Shown here: positions 31,704-40,545 of the stretch, piece by piece | Layout: each line of letters starts with the position of its first letter | How positions within the stretch are numbered: the stretch's first letter is position 1 | NCBI RefSeq assembly: GCF_000328565.1 | Contig: NC_019966.1 | Span: 6,138,001-6,202,000, forward strand | DNA: 64,000 bases | DNA from: Mycobacterium sp. JS623 | GTDB taxonomy: Bacteria > Actinomycetota > Actinomycetes > Mycobacteriales > Mycobacteriaceae | Reading direction: 5' to 3' | Made by a program: the position numbers and the translations under genes | Notes under the pieces: generated by a model | What the model was told of the DNA's origin: nothing | The model's database searches: none | What the model saw: the letters and a program-made list of their open reading frames with translations, nothing else

Positions 31704-32699
31704 GTGCCGAACCGACGTCGACGCAGGCTTTCAACAGCCATGAGCGCGGTCGCCGCCCTGGCAGTCGCGAGTCCAGCAGCAGTTGTCGCCGTATCCGACT
31801 TATCCGACAGCGCCAAGCCGCCCACGCAGCACCGCCAGTTCGTCCAGGCCGCCATGATCACCGACCTGCCAAGCGAGCTGATGTCGGCGCTGTCGCAGGG
31901 CCTGTCGCAGTTCGGGGTCAACCTGCCCCCGATGCCGACAAGTCTGCTGACCGGCTCGGGCTCGAGCACACCTGCGGCGTTGACCACACCTGGCCTCACC
32001 ACCCCGGGGCTGACCTCGCCGGCCCTGACGACTCCGGGCTTGACCACGCCGGGGCTGACCACGCCGGGGCTGACCTCGCCGGCCCTGACGACTCCGGGAC
32101 TGACCACGCCGGGCCTGACCACGCCGGGCCTGACGACGCCCAGCCTGACCGCCCCCAGCGCCACCCTGCCGGGAGCCACCGCGACGGGTCCCGCCCTTAC
32201 GGATCCCGCGCTGAGCAATCCCGCGCTGACGAACCCGGCGCTGACCAGCCCGACGGGTCAAGTTCCCGGGCTGGCGACGCCGGGTCTTACCACTCCGGCT
32301 GCCGGCGCCGCAGCTCCGGGGCTCGCCTCGCCGATCTCCAACGCCGGGGCCCTGCCTGCGCCGGGCGAGGTGCCGATCTCGGCCCCGATCGGACTGGATC
32401 CCGCTGCGGGCAGCCCACTGCTCGGAGATCCGTCGCTGGCGGCTGCTCCTGCTGCCACCGGCGGTAGCGGCGGGCTGCTCGGCGACCTGTCCAGCGCCGC
32501 CAGTCAGCTCGGCGCGGGCCAAGCGATCGATCTGCTCAAGGGTGTTTTGATGCCGGCGATCATGTCAGCGGTCAAGCCTGCGGGAGCCCCGGCGGCCGAT
32601 GCGGCCGCGGCGGCCACCTCGGCTATCCCGGCGGCGGCCGCTGCCGTGCCTGCGGCAGCACCGGAGATCCCGGGAGCGGGCCTCACTCCCGGCCTGTAA
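31704..32699 (+). CDS. erp: Exported repetitive protein Erp (PirG)
   Basis: A secreted/surface protein of about 331 residues. GTG at 31704 is preceded by GAGGAG with a 6-bp gap, which fixes the start. Signal peptide: PNRRRRRLSTAMSAVAALAVA with cleavage near residue 25-30. The middle (about residues 92-200) is a tandem array of five-residue units LTTPG/LTSPA, the mark of Erp proteins. The C-terminal third is Ala/Pro rich with a hydrophobic stretch near 270-285. Erp is a virulence and envelope-integrity factor in pathogenic mycobacteria; the repeat number differs strongly between species. It is divergent from glf. Confidence 0.95.
   Translation: MPNRRRRRLSTAMSAVAALAVASPAAVVAVSDLSDSAKPPTQHRQFVQAAMITDLPSELMSALSQGLSQFGVNLPPMPTSLLTGSGSSTPAALTTPGLTTPGLTSPALTTPGLTTPGLTTPGLTSPALTTPGLTTPGLTTPGLTTPSLTAPSATLPGATATGPALTDPALSNPALTNPALTSPTGQVPGLATPGLTTPAAGAAAPGLASPISNAGALPAPGEVPISAPIGLDPAAGSPLLGDPSLAAAPAATGGSGGLLGDLSSAASQLGAGQAIDLLKGVLMPAIMSAVKPAGAPAADAAAAATSAIPAAAAAVPAAAPEIPGAGLTPGL
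31979..32295 (+). repeat. 15-bp coding tandem repeats in erp
   Basis: About twenty degenerate 15-bp units of the type CTGACCACGCCGGGG or CTGACCTCGCCGGCC, each coding for LTTPG or LTSPA, lie head to tail. The two blocks near 32010-32050 and 32060-32105 are almost identical over 40 bp, which points to recent unit duplication. Confidence 0.85.
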
Positions 32700-32844
32700 G
32701 ACCTGCAACCAGACGGCACCGCAGAAACGCCTACCGGCTCTGCGGTGCCGTTGCAGGACGCAGCCCGGGAATGCCGGGCATTTAGTCAAGTCAACTACCG
32801 TGTCGAAACACTGGTAACAACTGACACATACGTAACATCGGGCC

Positions 32845-34074
32845 GTGTCGTGCCGCCGCCGATCCCAAAGCGGGTGCGGACCGCCTCGGTCCGTGTCCAG
32901 GCGGGACGTGCTGAAGTACGTCGCGGCTGCGCCCGTCATTCTGGGTTTGGGCGCAGGCGCTGCGACGCTGATCAAGCCGCCGCAAGCGGCGGCCGAACCG
33001 CCGTGGTTGACGGCACTCAATGCGCCCGGTCAGACACCCAACATCATCAGCCGCGCCGATTGGGGAGCTGACGAGTCGATGCGGTCCGGAGCGCCGGTGT
33101 ACGACGACCGGGTACTGGCGGGGATTGTGCACCACACAGCAACGCCCAACGAATACGCACCCGAAGACGGGCCGGGCATCGTCAGGTCGATTTACGCCTA
33201 TCACACCCGCTCACTGGGCTGGTCCGACATCGCCTACAACGCGCTGGTCGACAAGTACGGTCAGGTCTTCGAGGGCAGATTCGGCGGCATAACGAGGCCG
33301 GTCCAGGGTTCGCACACTGGCGGTTTCAACAAGAACACCTGGGCTGTCGCCATGATCGGCAACTTTGATTTGATGGAACCGACGCCGATCCAGTTGCGAG
33401 CGGTTGGCCGGCTGTTCGGATGGCGACTGGCCATGGATGGCGTCGACCCCATGGGCAGCGTCGCGCTGGCCTCGGCAGGCGGGCCCTACACCCGATTCCC
33501 GCAGGGCGCTGTCTCAACCTTTCCGAACATTTTCGCTCATCGCGACGTCGGCAGTACCGAGTGTCCTGGCAACCTCGGCTATGGATCTCTGGATCGGATC
33601 CGCGAAATCGCCGCCCGGTTCGACAAGCCGGCCAACGCACAGGATTTGGCGGATTCCATGCGGGGCAGCGCAATTCACACACGGTGGCAGTCGATGGGCG
33701 GAATGAACAGCCCGCTCGGTGCTCCCACAGCCCCTGAAGCATCGGGTGCCGGTTCGGCGCGCTACGTCACCTTCGACAAGGGAGCGATTTACTGGTCACC
33801 GCAGTGCGGAGCACAGCCGCTGATGGGGTCGATCTACAACGCATGGGCCATGCTCGGCTTCGAGCGTGGCGCGCTCGGCCTGCCGACCAGCGGGGAAATT
33901 CAGGAGGCACTGTGGGTGGTGCAGAATTTCCAGCACGGCACGCTGAACCTCGATCGCGAGAAGGGCACCGTAACCCGGGTCATTGACGGCGTTCCGCTCG
34001 AACTACCGCCACCACCGCAGGAAGGGCCGCCCGTGCAGCTTGAGCGGTTCTCACCGGCGCGCAACCGCGTCTGA
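32845..34074 (+). CDS. Exported PGRP-fold N-acetylmuramoyl-L-alanine amidase with LGFP-like repeats (Rv3811-like)
   Basis: A 409-residue exported peptidoglycan amidase candidate. The N-terminus carries SRRDVLKYVAAAPVILGLG, a twin-arginine-like signal. The amidase domain (about residues 70-260) starts ISRADWGADES and has zinc-ligand candidates in GIVHHTATPN and in FAHRDVGSTECPG, with the conserved WSDIAYNALVDKYGQVFEGR between. After that, HTRWQSMGGMNSPLGAP and YNAWAMLGFERGALGLPTS fit LGFP repeats, which bind the cell wall. No Shine-Dalgarno site supports the GTG at 32845; a GTG at 32893 directly before SRRDVLK is an alternative. Confidence 0.9.
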   Translation: MSCRRRSQSGCGPPRSVSRRDVLKYVAAAPVILGLGAGAATLIKPPQAAAEPPWLTALNAPGQTPNIISRADWGADESMRSGAPVYDDRVLAGIVHHTATPNEYAPEDGPGIVRSIYAYHTRSLGWSDIAYNALVDKYGQVFEGRFGGITRPVQGSHTGGFNKNTWAVAMIGNFDLMEPTPIQLRAVGRLFGWRLAMDGVDPMGSVALASAGGPYTRFPQGAVSTFPNIFAHRDVGSTECPGNLGYGSLDRIREIAARFDKPANAQDLADSMRGSAIHTRWQSMGGMNSPLGAPTAPEASGAGSARYVTFDKGAIYWSPQCGAQPLMGSIYNAWAMLGFERGALGLPTSGEIQEALWVVQNFQHGTLNLDREKGTVTRVIDGVPLELPPPPQEGPPVQLERFSPARNRV

Positions 34075-34089
34075 TCGCGCTAACGCGCC

Positions 34090-34902
34090 TCAGTGCCACC
34101 AGCGTTCGAGAACGCGCGCGACACCATCTTCGGTGTTGGGCGCGGTGACCTCGTTGGCCGCGGCCACCGCATCAGGATGAGCATTGCCCATCGCCACGCC
34201 GAGGCCGGCCCACGACAGCATCGGCACGTCATTGGGCATGTCACCGAACGCGACCACGCCCTCGGCGCTGATGCCAAGCGGGCGCGCAAGCTCCTCGACG
34301 CCGGTGGCCTTGCTGATGCCGAGTGGCACGACCTCAATCAGGCCGTTGTTGGTGGAGTACGTCAAATCACCTTCCAGCCCAACATGTTTGGCCAGCGCCT
34401 CAGCCATATCCGAGCTGCGGGCACCGGCCTTGCGGATCAGCAGCTTGACCGCGGGCGCGCTGAGCAGATCCTCGATGGACACCTCGGTGTTGTCCGGGTT
34501 CAGCCAGGCATGCTCGTAGCCAGGTGAGCTGACGAATTGCGGGGTGGCCGCGTCGTGGGCACTGGTGCCGACGCGCTCGACGGCCAGGCCCGCGCCGGGG
34601 ATGACACGAGTGGCGACCTCGGCCAGCTCGCCAAGTACATCGGCGGAAAGCGTTCGGGCCGAAACGATTCGGTCCGCCGAGGGGTCGTAGATCACTGCGC
34701 CGTTGGCACACACTGCCATTGGCGCGAACCCCAGCGCGTCAACGACCGGCTGCACCCATCGCGGAGGGCGGCCGGTGGCAAGCACGAACGTCGCGCCGGC
34801 ACCCACGGCCGCCGATACGGCCTCTCGGGTGCGGGCCGTGACCTTCTCGTCGTCGTCGAGCAGCGTGCCGTCCACATCGGAGGCAATCAGGTCAGGAGTC
34901 AC
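34090..34902 (-). CDS. HAD-superfamily Cof-type phosphatase (Rv3813c-like)
   Basis: A 270-residue haloacid-dehalogenase-family hydrolase of the Cof/type IIB class. Motif I is SDVDGTLLDDD (Asp nucleophile near residue 9), motif II is in the FVLATGR strand (Thr), and motifs III/IV are the Lys of GISKATGVEEL and VVAFGDMPNDVPML. The class IIB cap lies between. Such enzymes dephosphorylate small phosphorylated metabolites; the substrate is not predictable. The GTG start overlaps the stop of the upstream acyltransferase (GTGA, 34899-34902), so it is the last of a three-gene unit. Confidence 0.9.
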   Translation of the reverse strand: MTPDLIASDVDGTLLDDDEKVTARTREAVSAAVGAGATFVLATGRPPRWVQPVVDALGFAPMAVCANGAVIYDPSADRIVSARTLSADVLGELAEVATRVIPGAGLAVERVGTSAHDAATPQFVSSPGYEHAWLNPDNTEVSIEDLLSAPAVKLLIRKAGARSSDMAEALAKHVGLEGDLTYSTNNGLIEVVPLGISKATGVEELARPLGISAEGVVAFGDMPNDVPMLSWAGLGVAMGNAHPDAVAAANEVTAPNTEDGVARVLERWWH

Positions 34903-35663
34903 CGGTGGCTCTTCGCCGCACGCTCGGCCCGCTTGCGCGCGCGCTCGGCCAACTCCGCCTCGTCAAGCGCCTTGGCCTCTTCGAGCGTCGGTGCGGTGCC
35001 GCCCATCCGGCGGGGCACCCAATACGCACCCTCGGGATGCGGATAGTCCAGCTGCACCTTGTGCAGCAGCGCCGTCATCGCCTCACGCATCGCTGCACTC
35101 GTCTGGTCGAGGGTGTCGGCGGCAACCACGGGCGCACCAACTGCGACGGTCACCGGGATTTTGCTCTTGCGCTTCAAGTCTTTTCGGTGATCCTTGGTCC
35201 ACCGTCGGTGCGCGCCCCACACGATCAGCGGAACGATCGGCACGTCGGCGTCGCGGGCCATTCTCGCCGCGCCCGTCTTGAACTCCTTCAATTCGAAGCT
35301 GCGGCTGATGGTGGCTTCCGGATACACCCCGACGATCTCGCCTGCCCGAAGTCGCTCAACCGCAACCGAGTACGCGCCTGCGCCCGCGCCGCGGTCCACC
35401 GGGATGGTGCCGGAGTGCTTGATCAGGAAGTTGACGACCTTCACGTCCTGCATCTCAGCCTTGATCATGAACCGCATCCGGCGGTGCCGCTGATACGCGG
35501 CCAGCGCTGCCGGAGCCCAGTCGAGGTAGCTCGTGTGGTTGATCGCCATGACGGCGCCGCCGCGTTCCGGGATGTTTTCCAGACCCTGGTAGGTGATCTT
35601 TGTCCCGGTGACTTTCGTCGCTGTGCTGACGGCAATCTCGAGCGCACGGAAAACCGGTTCCAT
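34899..35663 (-). CDS. PlsC-type 1-acylglycerol-phosphate acyltransferase (Rv3814c-like)
   Basis: A 254-residue lysophosphatidate-type acyltransferase. The catalytic H(X)4D is NHTSYLDW (His43, Asp48), and the phosphate-binding block is GVYPEATISRSFELKEFKTGA. It shares the frame and start (MEPVxxxxxI) with the next upstream gene, so the two are tandem duplicates. The C-terminal 30 residues are Lys/Arg/Ala/Glu rich and may bind the membrane face. It lies 5 bp downstream of its paralogue and overlaps the HAD gene by 4 bp. Its specific acyl acceptor in mycobacteria is not known. Confidence 0.9.
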   Translation of the reverse strand: MEPVFRALEIAVSTATKVTGTKITYQGLENIPERGGAVMAINHTSYLDWAPAALAAYQRHRRMRFMIKAEMQDVKVVNFLIKHSGTIPVDRGAGAGAYSVAVERLRAGEIVGVYPEATISRSFELKEFKTGAARMARDADVPIVPLIVWGAHRRWTKDHRKDLKRKSKIPVTVAVGAPVVAADTLDQTSAAMREAMTALLHKVQLDYPHPEGAYWVPRRMGGTAPTLEEAKALDEAELAERARKRAERAAKSHR

Positions 35664-35668
35664 ACGCG

Positions 35669-36445
35669 CTACCCCGGCGCCCCGGTGGGGTCGGCCCGCT
35701 GCGCGCGTCGGGCCGCCTTCTCGGCGGCCTCCTCGGCATCCATCCGGTTGGCCTCGGCCAGCGTCGGCGCTCCCCCGCCGAGCCGGTGCGGCACCCAGAA
35801 CTCGCCGGGGGGATGCGGACCGTATTCGTCCTGCACCCGCTCGAGCAGATGCTGCATCCGCGAATGCAACAGCGCGGTCAGTTCCGTTGGCGGCAGGGTC
35901 GGCATGATCGGCTCACCCACCGCCACCGTGATCGGCACCTTCGGGCGCCACATCTTCTTCGGATGTCCCTTGGTCCAGATGCGCTGGGCGCCCCAGACGA
36001 TATGCGGCACGATCGGCACGCCGCAGGCGACGGCCATGCGGGCGGCTCCGGACTTGAATTCCTTGATCTCGAAGCTGCGGCTGATCGTCGCCTCGGGGTA
36101 GACGCCGACCAGTTCGCCGTCCTTGAGCGCGCGGCAGGCATGCTCGAACGACGCGGCGCCGTCGGTGCGGTCCACCTCGATGTGCCGCAGGCTGCGCATG
36201 ATCGGGCCAGTGACCTTGCTGTCGAAGACTTCCTTCTTCGCCATGAACCGAACCTTGCGGCCGAGGTGCTGCTTGTAGGCGGGCAGCCCGGCGAAGGTGA
36301 AGTCGAAGTAGCTGGTGTGGTTGATGGCGATCACCGCCCCGCCAGTGCGCGGCAGGTTCTCGACGCCGGTGACGGTGAACTTCAGCCCCTGCACGCGCCA
36401 CACCAGGCGGGCGAGCTGAATCACTGTTCCGTATACCGGTTCCAC
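35669..36445 (-). CDS. PlsC-type 1-acylglycerol-phosphate acyltransferase (Rv3815c/Rv3816c-like)
   Basis: A 258-residue paralogue of the downstream acyltransferase. The catalytic motif is NHTSYFDF (His43, Asp48) and the acceptor-site block is GVYPEATISRSFEIKEFKSGA. The first gene of a three-gene unit: acyltransferase, acyltransferase, HAD phosphatase. I recall three such acyltransferases in a row in M. tuberculosis (Rv3814c-Rv3816c), while only two are present here. A role in phospholipid or triacylglycerol assembly is inferred from the family. Confidence 0.9.
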   Translation of the reverse strand: MEPVYGTVIQLARLVWRVQGLKFTVTGVENLPRTGGAVIAINHTSYFDFTFAGLPAYKQHLGRKVRFMAKKEVFDSKVTGPIMRSLRHIEVDRTDGAASFEHACRALKDGELVGVYPEATISRSFEIKEFKSGAARMAVACGVPIVPHIVWGAQRIWTKGHPKKMWRPKVPITVAVGEPIMPTLPPTELTALLHSRMQHLLERVQDEYGPHPPGEFWVPHRLGGGAPTLAEANRMDAEEAAEKAARRAQRADPTGAPG

Positions 36446-36493
36446 ATCAGGCAGCGTAGTCGGGCGACGATCGAGCGGCGAAGCCCGCCGTCA

Positions 36494-36525
36494 GGGGGTA
36501 CCTCCCACGCGAAGCGTTGGGGGCA
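36494..36525. repeat. Imperfect hairpin, likely a dispersed mycobacterial intergenic repeat
   Basis: Between the divergent acyltransferase and kinase-like genes lies GGGGGTACCTCCCACGCG followed by AAGCGTTGGGGGC. The arms CCTCCCACGC and GCGTTGGGGG pair around GAA with a mismatch. I recall near-identical GGGGGTACCTCCC elements between genes in other mycobacteria, but this is from memory. Confidence 0.4.
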
Positions 36526-36548
36526 AGTTCGGCCATAGGCTCAGTCGG

Positions 36549-37247
36549 GTGACTGTTCCCAGCGAACCCATGGCCGTTCCGGAACTTGTTGAGCGCATCG
36601 CAGCAGGCCGGGCCGTCGTCGCGGTGTGGGAGAACGAACTGGGCGGCGTCACCTTCGACATCGACGGCGGCCGAGAGTTCGTCAAGGTGTATCCGGATGC
36701 CGAGGCGCATCTGCTCGCCGCGGAAGTGCCCCGGCTGCGCTGGGCCAGTCGCTATACGCCGGTGCCCGAGGTGCTTGCGGCGGGGCCAGGATGGCTGCAC
36801 ACCGCGGGGCTCGCGGGTCGTTCGGCAGTGGACCGTCGCTGGGCCGGCGAGCCGCACACCGCGGCGCGGGCGATCGGTGTCGGTCTGCGGCGGCTGCACG
36901 ACGCGCTGCCGGTCGAGGACTGCCCCTTCGGCAGGCCATCCTGGGTCCCCGACGACGCTCCACCGCCCGACCGCCTGGTGGTGTGTCATGGCGACGCCTG
37001 CTCCCCTAACACGCTGATGACCGACGACGGCACCTTCAGCGGACACGTCGACCTAGGCGATCTCGGCGTTGCCGACCGGTGGGCCGACCTGGCCATCGCC
37101 ACGCTGTCGCTGGATTGGAACTTCCCGACCGAGGGCCCCGGCGGCTTCCAAGAGGTGCTGCTGGACGCGTACAGCGTCGCAGCGGACATCGATCGCATCG
37201 ACTACTACCGGCGGCTGTGGGACGAAGGCGATATCGCCTCCCATTAA
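36549..37247 (+). CDS. Aminoglycoside-phosphotransferase-fold protein (Rv3817-like)
   Basis: A 232-residue kinase-fold protein. The APH signature is VVCHGDACSPNTLM (catalytic Asp near residue 146) followed by GHVDLGDLGVADRWADLA, the metal-binding and acidic C-lobe segment; an N-lobe lysine is in FVKVYPDAE. This matches the APH(3') type, but its short length and chromosomal core position argue for a metabolic small-molecule kinase rather than a resistance gene. GTG at 36549 is used; an ATG at 36570 is possible. Divergent from the acyltransferase unit. Confidence 0.85.
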   Translation: MTVPSEPMAVPELVERIAAGRAVVAVWENELGGVTFDIDGGREFVKVYPDAEAHLLAAEVPRLRWASRYTPVPEVLAAGPGWLHTAGLAGRSAVDRRWAGEPHTAARAIGVGLRRLHDALPVEDCPFGRPSWVPDDAPPPDRLVVCHGDACSPNTLMTDDGTFSGHVDLGDLGVADRWADLAIATLSLDWNFPTEGPGGFQEVLLDAYSVAADIDRIDYYRRLWDEGDIASH

Positions 37248-37285
37248 GCTCATAGCGGTATCCCCATCGAGCAGAAAGGGTGTTA

Positions 37286-38836
37286 GTGCAGGTCACGAGC
37301 GTCGGGCATGCCGGTTTCCGGATCGACACCAAGGCCGGAAGCATCCTGTGCGACCCCTGGGTCAACCCGGCGTATTTCGCATCGTGGTTCCCGTTCCCCG
37401 ACAACAGTGGGCTGGACTGGGACACCCTCGGTGACGTCGACTACCTGTACGTCTCACACCTTCACCGCGACCATTTCGACCCGCGCAATCTGCGCGAGCA
37501 CGTCAACAAGGACGCGGTCGTGTTGTTGCCCGACTTCCCGGTGCCCGACCTGCAACGCGAACTCGAAAAGGTCGGCTTTCACCGGTTCTTCGAGACGACG
37601 GACTCGGTCAAGCACCGCGTCAGCGGTCCCAAGGGCGATCTAGACGTGATGGTCATCGCACTGCGCGCCCCGGCCGACGGCCCGATTGGTGACTCCGGTC
37701 TCGTGGTCGACGACGGAGAAACGGTGTGCTTCAACATGAATGACGCACGTCCCGTCGACCTCGACGTACTGCACGCCGATTTCGGCCAGGTCGACGTGCA
37801 CATGCTGCAGTACTCCGGCGCGATCTGGTACCCGATGGTCTACAACATGCCTGCGCGTGCGAAGGAAGCGTTCGGCACCCAGAAGCGCCAGCGGCAGATG
37901 GACCGCTGCCGTCAGTACATCGCTCAGGTCGGTGCGACGTGGGTGGTGCCGTCGGCGGGTCCGCCGTGCTTCCTCGACCCCGCGCTGCGCGACCTGAACG
38001 ACGACCACGGCGATCCTGCGAACATCTTCCCCGACCAGGCGGTGTTCCTCGACCAGATGCGCACGCACGGCCACGACGGCGGCCTACTGATGATGCCCGG
38101 ATCGGCAGCGGATTTCACTGGGTCACAGCTCAATTCGTTGACCCATCCGCTGCCCGAGGAGGACGTGCAAGCCATCTTCACCACCGGTAAAGCCGCCTAC
38201 ATCGCGGACTACGCGGAGCGGATGGCACCGGTGCTGGCCGCGGAGAAGGCGAGCTGGGCGCCGGCTGCTGGTGAACCCCTGCTGGAGCCGCTGCGGGTGG
38301 TGCTAGAGCCGATCATGCTTCAGAGCGATCAGATCTGCGACGGCATCGGCTATCCGGTCGAGCTGCGGCTCGGGGCCGAGACCGTGGTACTGGACTTCCC
38401 GAAACGCGTGGTGCGTGAGCCGATTCCGGACGAGAAGTTCCGTTACGGCTTCGCGATCGCCCCTGAGTTGGTGCGCACGGTGCTGCGGGACAACGAGCCG
38501 GACTGGGTGAACACCATCTTCTTGTCCACGCGGTTCTCGGCGTGGCGGGTTGGTGGTTATAACGAGTACCTGTACACGTTCTTCAAGTGCCTCACCGATG
38601 AGCGGATCGCCTATGCCGACGGCTGGTTCGCCGAGGCGCACGATGACACCGCGTCAATCATCTTGGACGGCTGGGAGATTCAGCGCCGTTGCCCCCATCT
38701 GAAGGCCGACCTTTCTAAGTTCGGTGTGGTGGAGGGCGCCAAGCTGACATGCAACCTGCACGGCTGGGAGTGGAATCTGGAGACGGGCCGCTGTCTGACG
38801 AGCAAGGGTCATGAGCTCCGGAGCGAACGCAAGTGA
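37286..38836 (+). CDS. UlaG-like MBL-fold / Rieske [2Fe-2S] fusion protein (Rv3818-like)
   Basis: A 516-residue two-domain protein. The N-terminal metallo-hydrolase domain has SHLHRDHFD (His58, His60, Asp62, His63). The C-terminal Rieske domain has CPHL (Cys469, His471) and CNLHGW (Cys489, His492), so a complete [2Fe-2S] ligand set. The combination suggests a redox or oxygen-dependent reaction like CMP-N-acetylneuraminate hydroxylase-type proteins, but the substrate is unknown. The GTG at 37286 is favoured over the one at 37280 because AGAAAGGG then sits at proper distance, and it gives the 516 residues I recall for Rv3818. The next gene overlaps by 4 bp. Confidence 0.92.
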   Translation: MQVTSVGHAGFRIDTKAGSILCDPWVNPAYFASWFPFPDNSGLDWDTLGDVDYLYVSHLHRDHFDPRNLREHVNKDAVVLLPDFPVPDLQRELEKVGFHRFFETTDSVKHRVSGPKGDLDVMVIALRAPADGPIGDSGLVVDDGETVCFNMNDARPVDLDVLHADFGQVDVHMLQYSGAIWYPMVYNMPARAKEAFGTQKRQRQMDRCRQYIAQVGATWVVPSAGPPCFLDPALRDLNDDHGDPANIFPDQAVFLDQMRTHGHDGGLLMMPGSAADFTGSQLNSLTHPLPEEDVQAIFTTGKAAYIADYAERMAPVLAAEKASWAPAAGEPLLEPLRVVLEPIMLQSDQICDGIGYPVELRLGAETVVLDFPKRVVREPIPDEKFRYGFAIAPELVRTVLRDNEPDWVNTIFLSTRFSAWRVGGYNEYLYTFFKCLTDERIAYADGWFAEAHDDTASIILDGWEIQRRCPHLKADLSKFGVVEGAKLTCNLHGWEWNLETGRCLTSKGHELRSERK

Positions 38837-39168
38837 CCGGTCCGCATCAGTACTATGACGACGGCCTGATCCAACTGGATCGGGAAGCAATCACGTTGCG
38901 GCGCTATCACTTTCCCTCGGGCACATCGAAGATCATCCCGCTGCGCTCGATCCGCGGATACAAGGCCGAGTCCCTCGGACTGTTCACCGAGCGGTTCCGG
39001 ATCTGGGGCAGCACAGATCCGCGGCGCTGGATGCCGCTGGATGTGTGGCGACCCATCAAGTCGACGCTGGTGACGCTCGACGTGCCGGGAGTGCGGCCAA
39101 GTCCGGCGTTCACTCCGCAACGCCCACAGGAGTTTCTGGCGCGGCTCGGCGAGCTGCTGAAGACCTAG
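38833..39168 (+). CDS. Conserved small protein (Rv3819-like)
   Basis: A 111-residue soluble protein with no recognised family. It starts with GTG overlapping the stop of the Rieske gene (GTGA), so translation is coupled, and the role is probably linked. The sequence has the look of a small PH-like or beta-barrel domain ([42 protein letters not shown]), with alternating hydrophobic strands and a C-terminal helix. Its stop codon overlaps that of the convergent serS gene by 4 bp. Confidence 0.85.
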   Translation: MTGPHQYYDDGLIQLDREAITLRRYHFPSGTSKIIPLRSIRGYKAESLGLFTERFRIWGSTDPRRWMPLDVWRPIKSTLVTLDVPGVRPSPAFTPQRPQEFLARLGELLKT

Positions 39169-40424
39169 CCCTTCGGCTCGAGTACCTCGGCGCCGACATA
39201 CGGCACCAGCGCCTCGGGGATGCGGACGCTGCCGTCGGGCTGTTGATGATTCTCCAGGATCGCCACCAACCATCGCGTGGTGCCGAGGGTTCCGTTGAGC
39301 GTCGCGGCGGTCTGCGGCTTGCCGTTCTCGTCGCGGTAGCGCACTGACAGCCGTCGCGCCTGGAAGGTGGTGCAGTTCGACGTCGAAGTCAGCTCGCGGT
39401 AGGTGCCCTGCGTCGGAACCCAGGCCTCACAATCGAATTTGCGTGCCGCCGAAGAACCCAAATCGCCTGCGGCAACGTCGATCACACGATATGGCACCTC
39501 GATCTGCGCGAGCATCTGCCGCTGCCAGCCGAGCAGCCGGTCGTGTTCGGCCTCGGCATCCTCCGGTTTGCAGTAGACGAAGCCCTCGACCTTGTCGAAC
39601 TGGTGCACGCGGATGATGCCCCGGGTGTCCTTGCCGTAGCTGCCCGCCTCACGGCGAAAGCACGACGACCAGCCGGCGTAGCGCAGCGGGCCGTCGGACA
39701 GGTCGAGAATCTCGTTGGCGTGATAGCCGGCCAGTGGCACCTCGGACGTGCCGACCAGATAGAGGTCGTCGGCTTCGACGCGGTACACCTCGTCGGCGTG
39801 CGCTCCCAGGAAGCCGGTACCCGCCATCACCTCGGGACGCACCAGCACCGGTGGGATGACGAGCGTGAAGCCGTTGGCCGTCGCCAGTCGGACCGCGAGC
39901 TGCAACAGGCCAAGCTGCAACAAGGCACCCGCACCGGTCAGAAAGTAGAACCGCGAGCCCGACACCTTCGCGCCGCGCTCCATGTCGATCAGGCCGAGGG
40001 ACTCGCCGAGTTCGAGGTGGTCCTTCGGGGCTTCGATGGCCGGTGGTTTCCCGACGGTGTCGAGCACCGCGAAGTCGTCCTCACCGCCAGCCGGTACACC
40101 GTTGATGATCACGTTCGGGATCGCCATATGCGCTGCGGTGAAAGCGTTTTCGGCCGCAGCCTGCTCGGCCTCGGCTACCTTGACCTTCTCGGCGAAAGTC
40201 TTGGCCTGCTCCAGCAGCGCCGGCCGCTCGTCCGGCGACGCCTTGCCCACCCGCTTGCTGAGGGACTTCTGCTCGGCGCGCATGTTGTCGGCGGTCGACA
40301 CCGCCGAGCGGCGAGCGGAGTCGGCTTCGCGCAGCGCATCGACGAGCGTCGGGTCTTCGCCACGGGCCCGCTGAGACGCGCGCACCAGATCCGGATTTTC
40401 GCGTAGCAGCTTGAGGTCGATCAC
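39165..40424 (-). CDS. serS: Seryl-tRNA synthetase
   Basis: The class II synthetase that charges tRNA-Ser; 419 residues, the usual length. An N-terminal coiled-coil arm (about residues 25-105, [15 protein letters not shown]) binds the tRNA. Motif 2 is [15 protein letters not shown] with VHQFDKVE following; motif 3 is in the [15 protein letters not shown] segment preceded by [17 protein letters not shown] start. I found no T-box or leader in the short upstream gap. In M. tuberculosis many genes, including the sulfolipid locus, separate this gene from the Rv3819 homologue; here they abut. Confidence 0.98.
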   Translation of the reverse strand: MIDLKLLRENPDLVRASQRARGEDPTLVDALREADSARRSAVSTADNMRAEQKSLSKRVGKASPDERPALLEQAKTFAEKVKVAEAEQAAAENAFTAAHMAIPNVIINGVPAGGEDDFAVLDTVGKPPAIEAPKDHLELGESLGLIDMERGAKVSGSRFYFLTGAGALLQLGLLQLAVRLATANGFTLVIPPVLVRPEVMAGTGFLGAHADEVYRVEADDLYLVGTSEVPLAGYHANEILDLSDGPLRYAGWSSCFRREAGSYGKDTRGIIRVHQFDKVEGFVYCKPEDAEAEHDRLLGWQRQMLAQIEVPYRVIDVAAGDLGSSAARKFDCEAWVPTQGTYRELTSTSNCTTFQARRLSVRYRDENGKPQTAATLNGTLGTTRWLVAILENHQQPDGSVRIPEALVPYVGAEVLEPKG

Positions 40425-40491
40425 GGCCGCAACCCTACTTTTGACGGCGCACGGCGGAGCCGTCGGCCCCGCCGGGGCACAACCTCATAAC

Positions 40492-40505
40492 GTTACAACT
40501 GTAAC
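40492..40505. promoter_or_regulatory. Inverted repeat GTTACA-N2-TGTAAC, candidate operator
   Basis: A perfect six-base inverted repeat with a 2-bp spacer lies in the gap between serS and the septum-formation gene, 40 bp before the chosen start, and is followed by GTCACAGCG. The GTAAC/GTCACAGCG pieces resemble loose MtrA-type motifs. No binding evidence exists here. Confidence 0.3.
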
Positions 40506-40545
40506 TCTTGTCACAGCGCCCGACACGCCTGTCACAATGGAGCGG

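Noticed and set aside
36549..37247. Antibiotic-resistance aminoglycoside phosphotransferase
   Set aside because: The fold is APH-like, but it is a short, conserved core-genome gene (Rv3817-like) without mobile-element context.
40425..40545. tRNA gene near serS
   Set aside because: No cloverleaf, anticodon stem or TTCGAATC-type T-loop can be formed in this or any other intergenic gap of the window.
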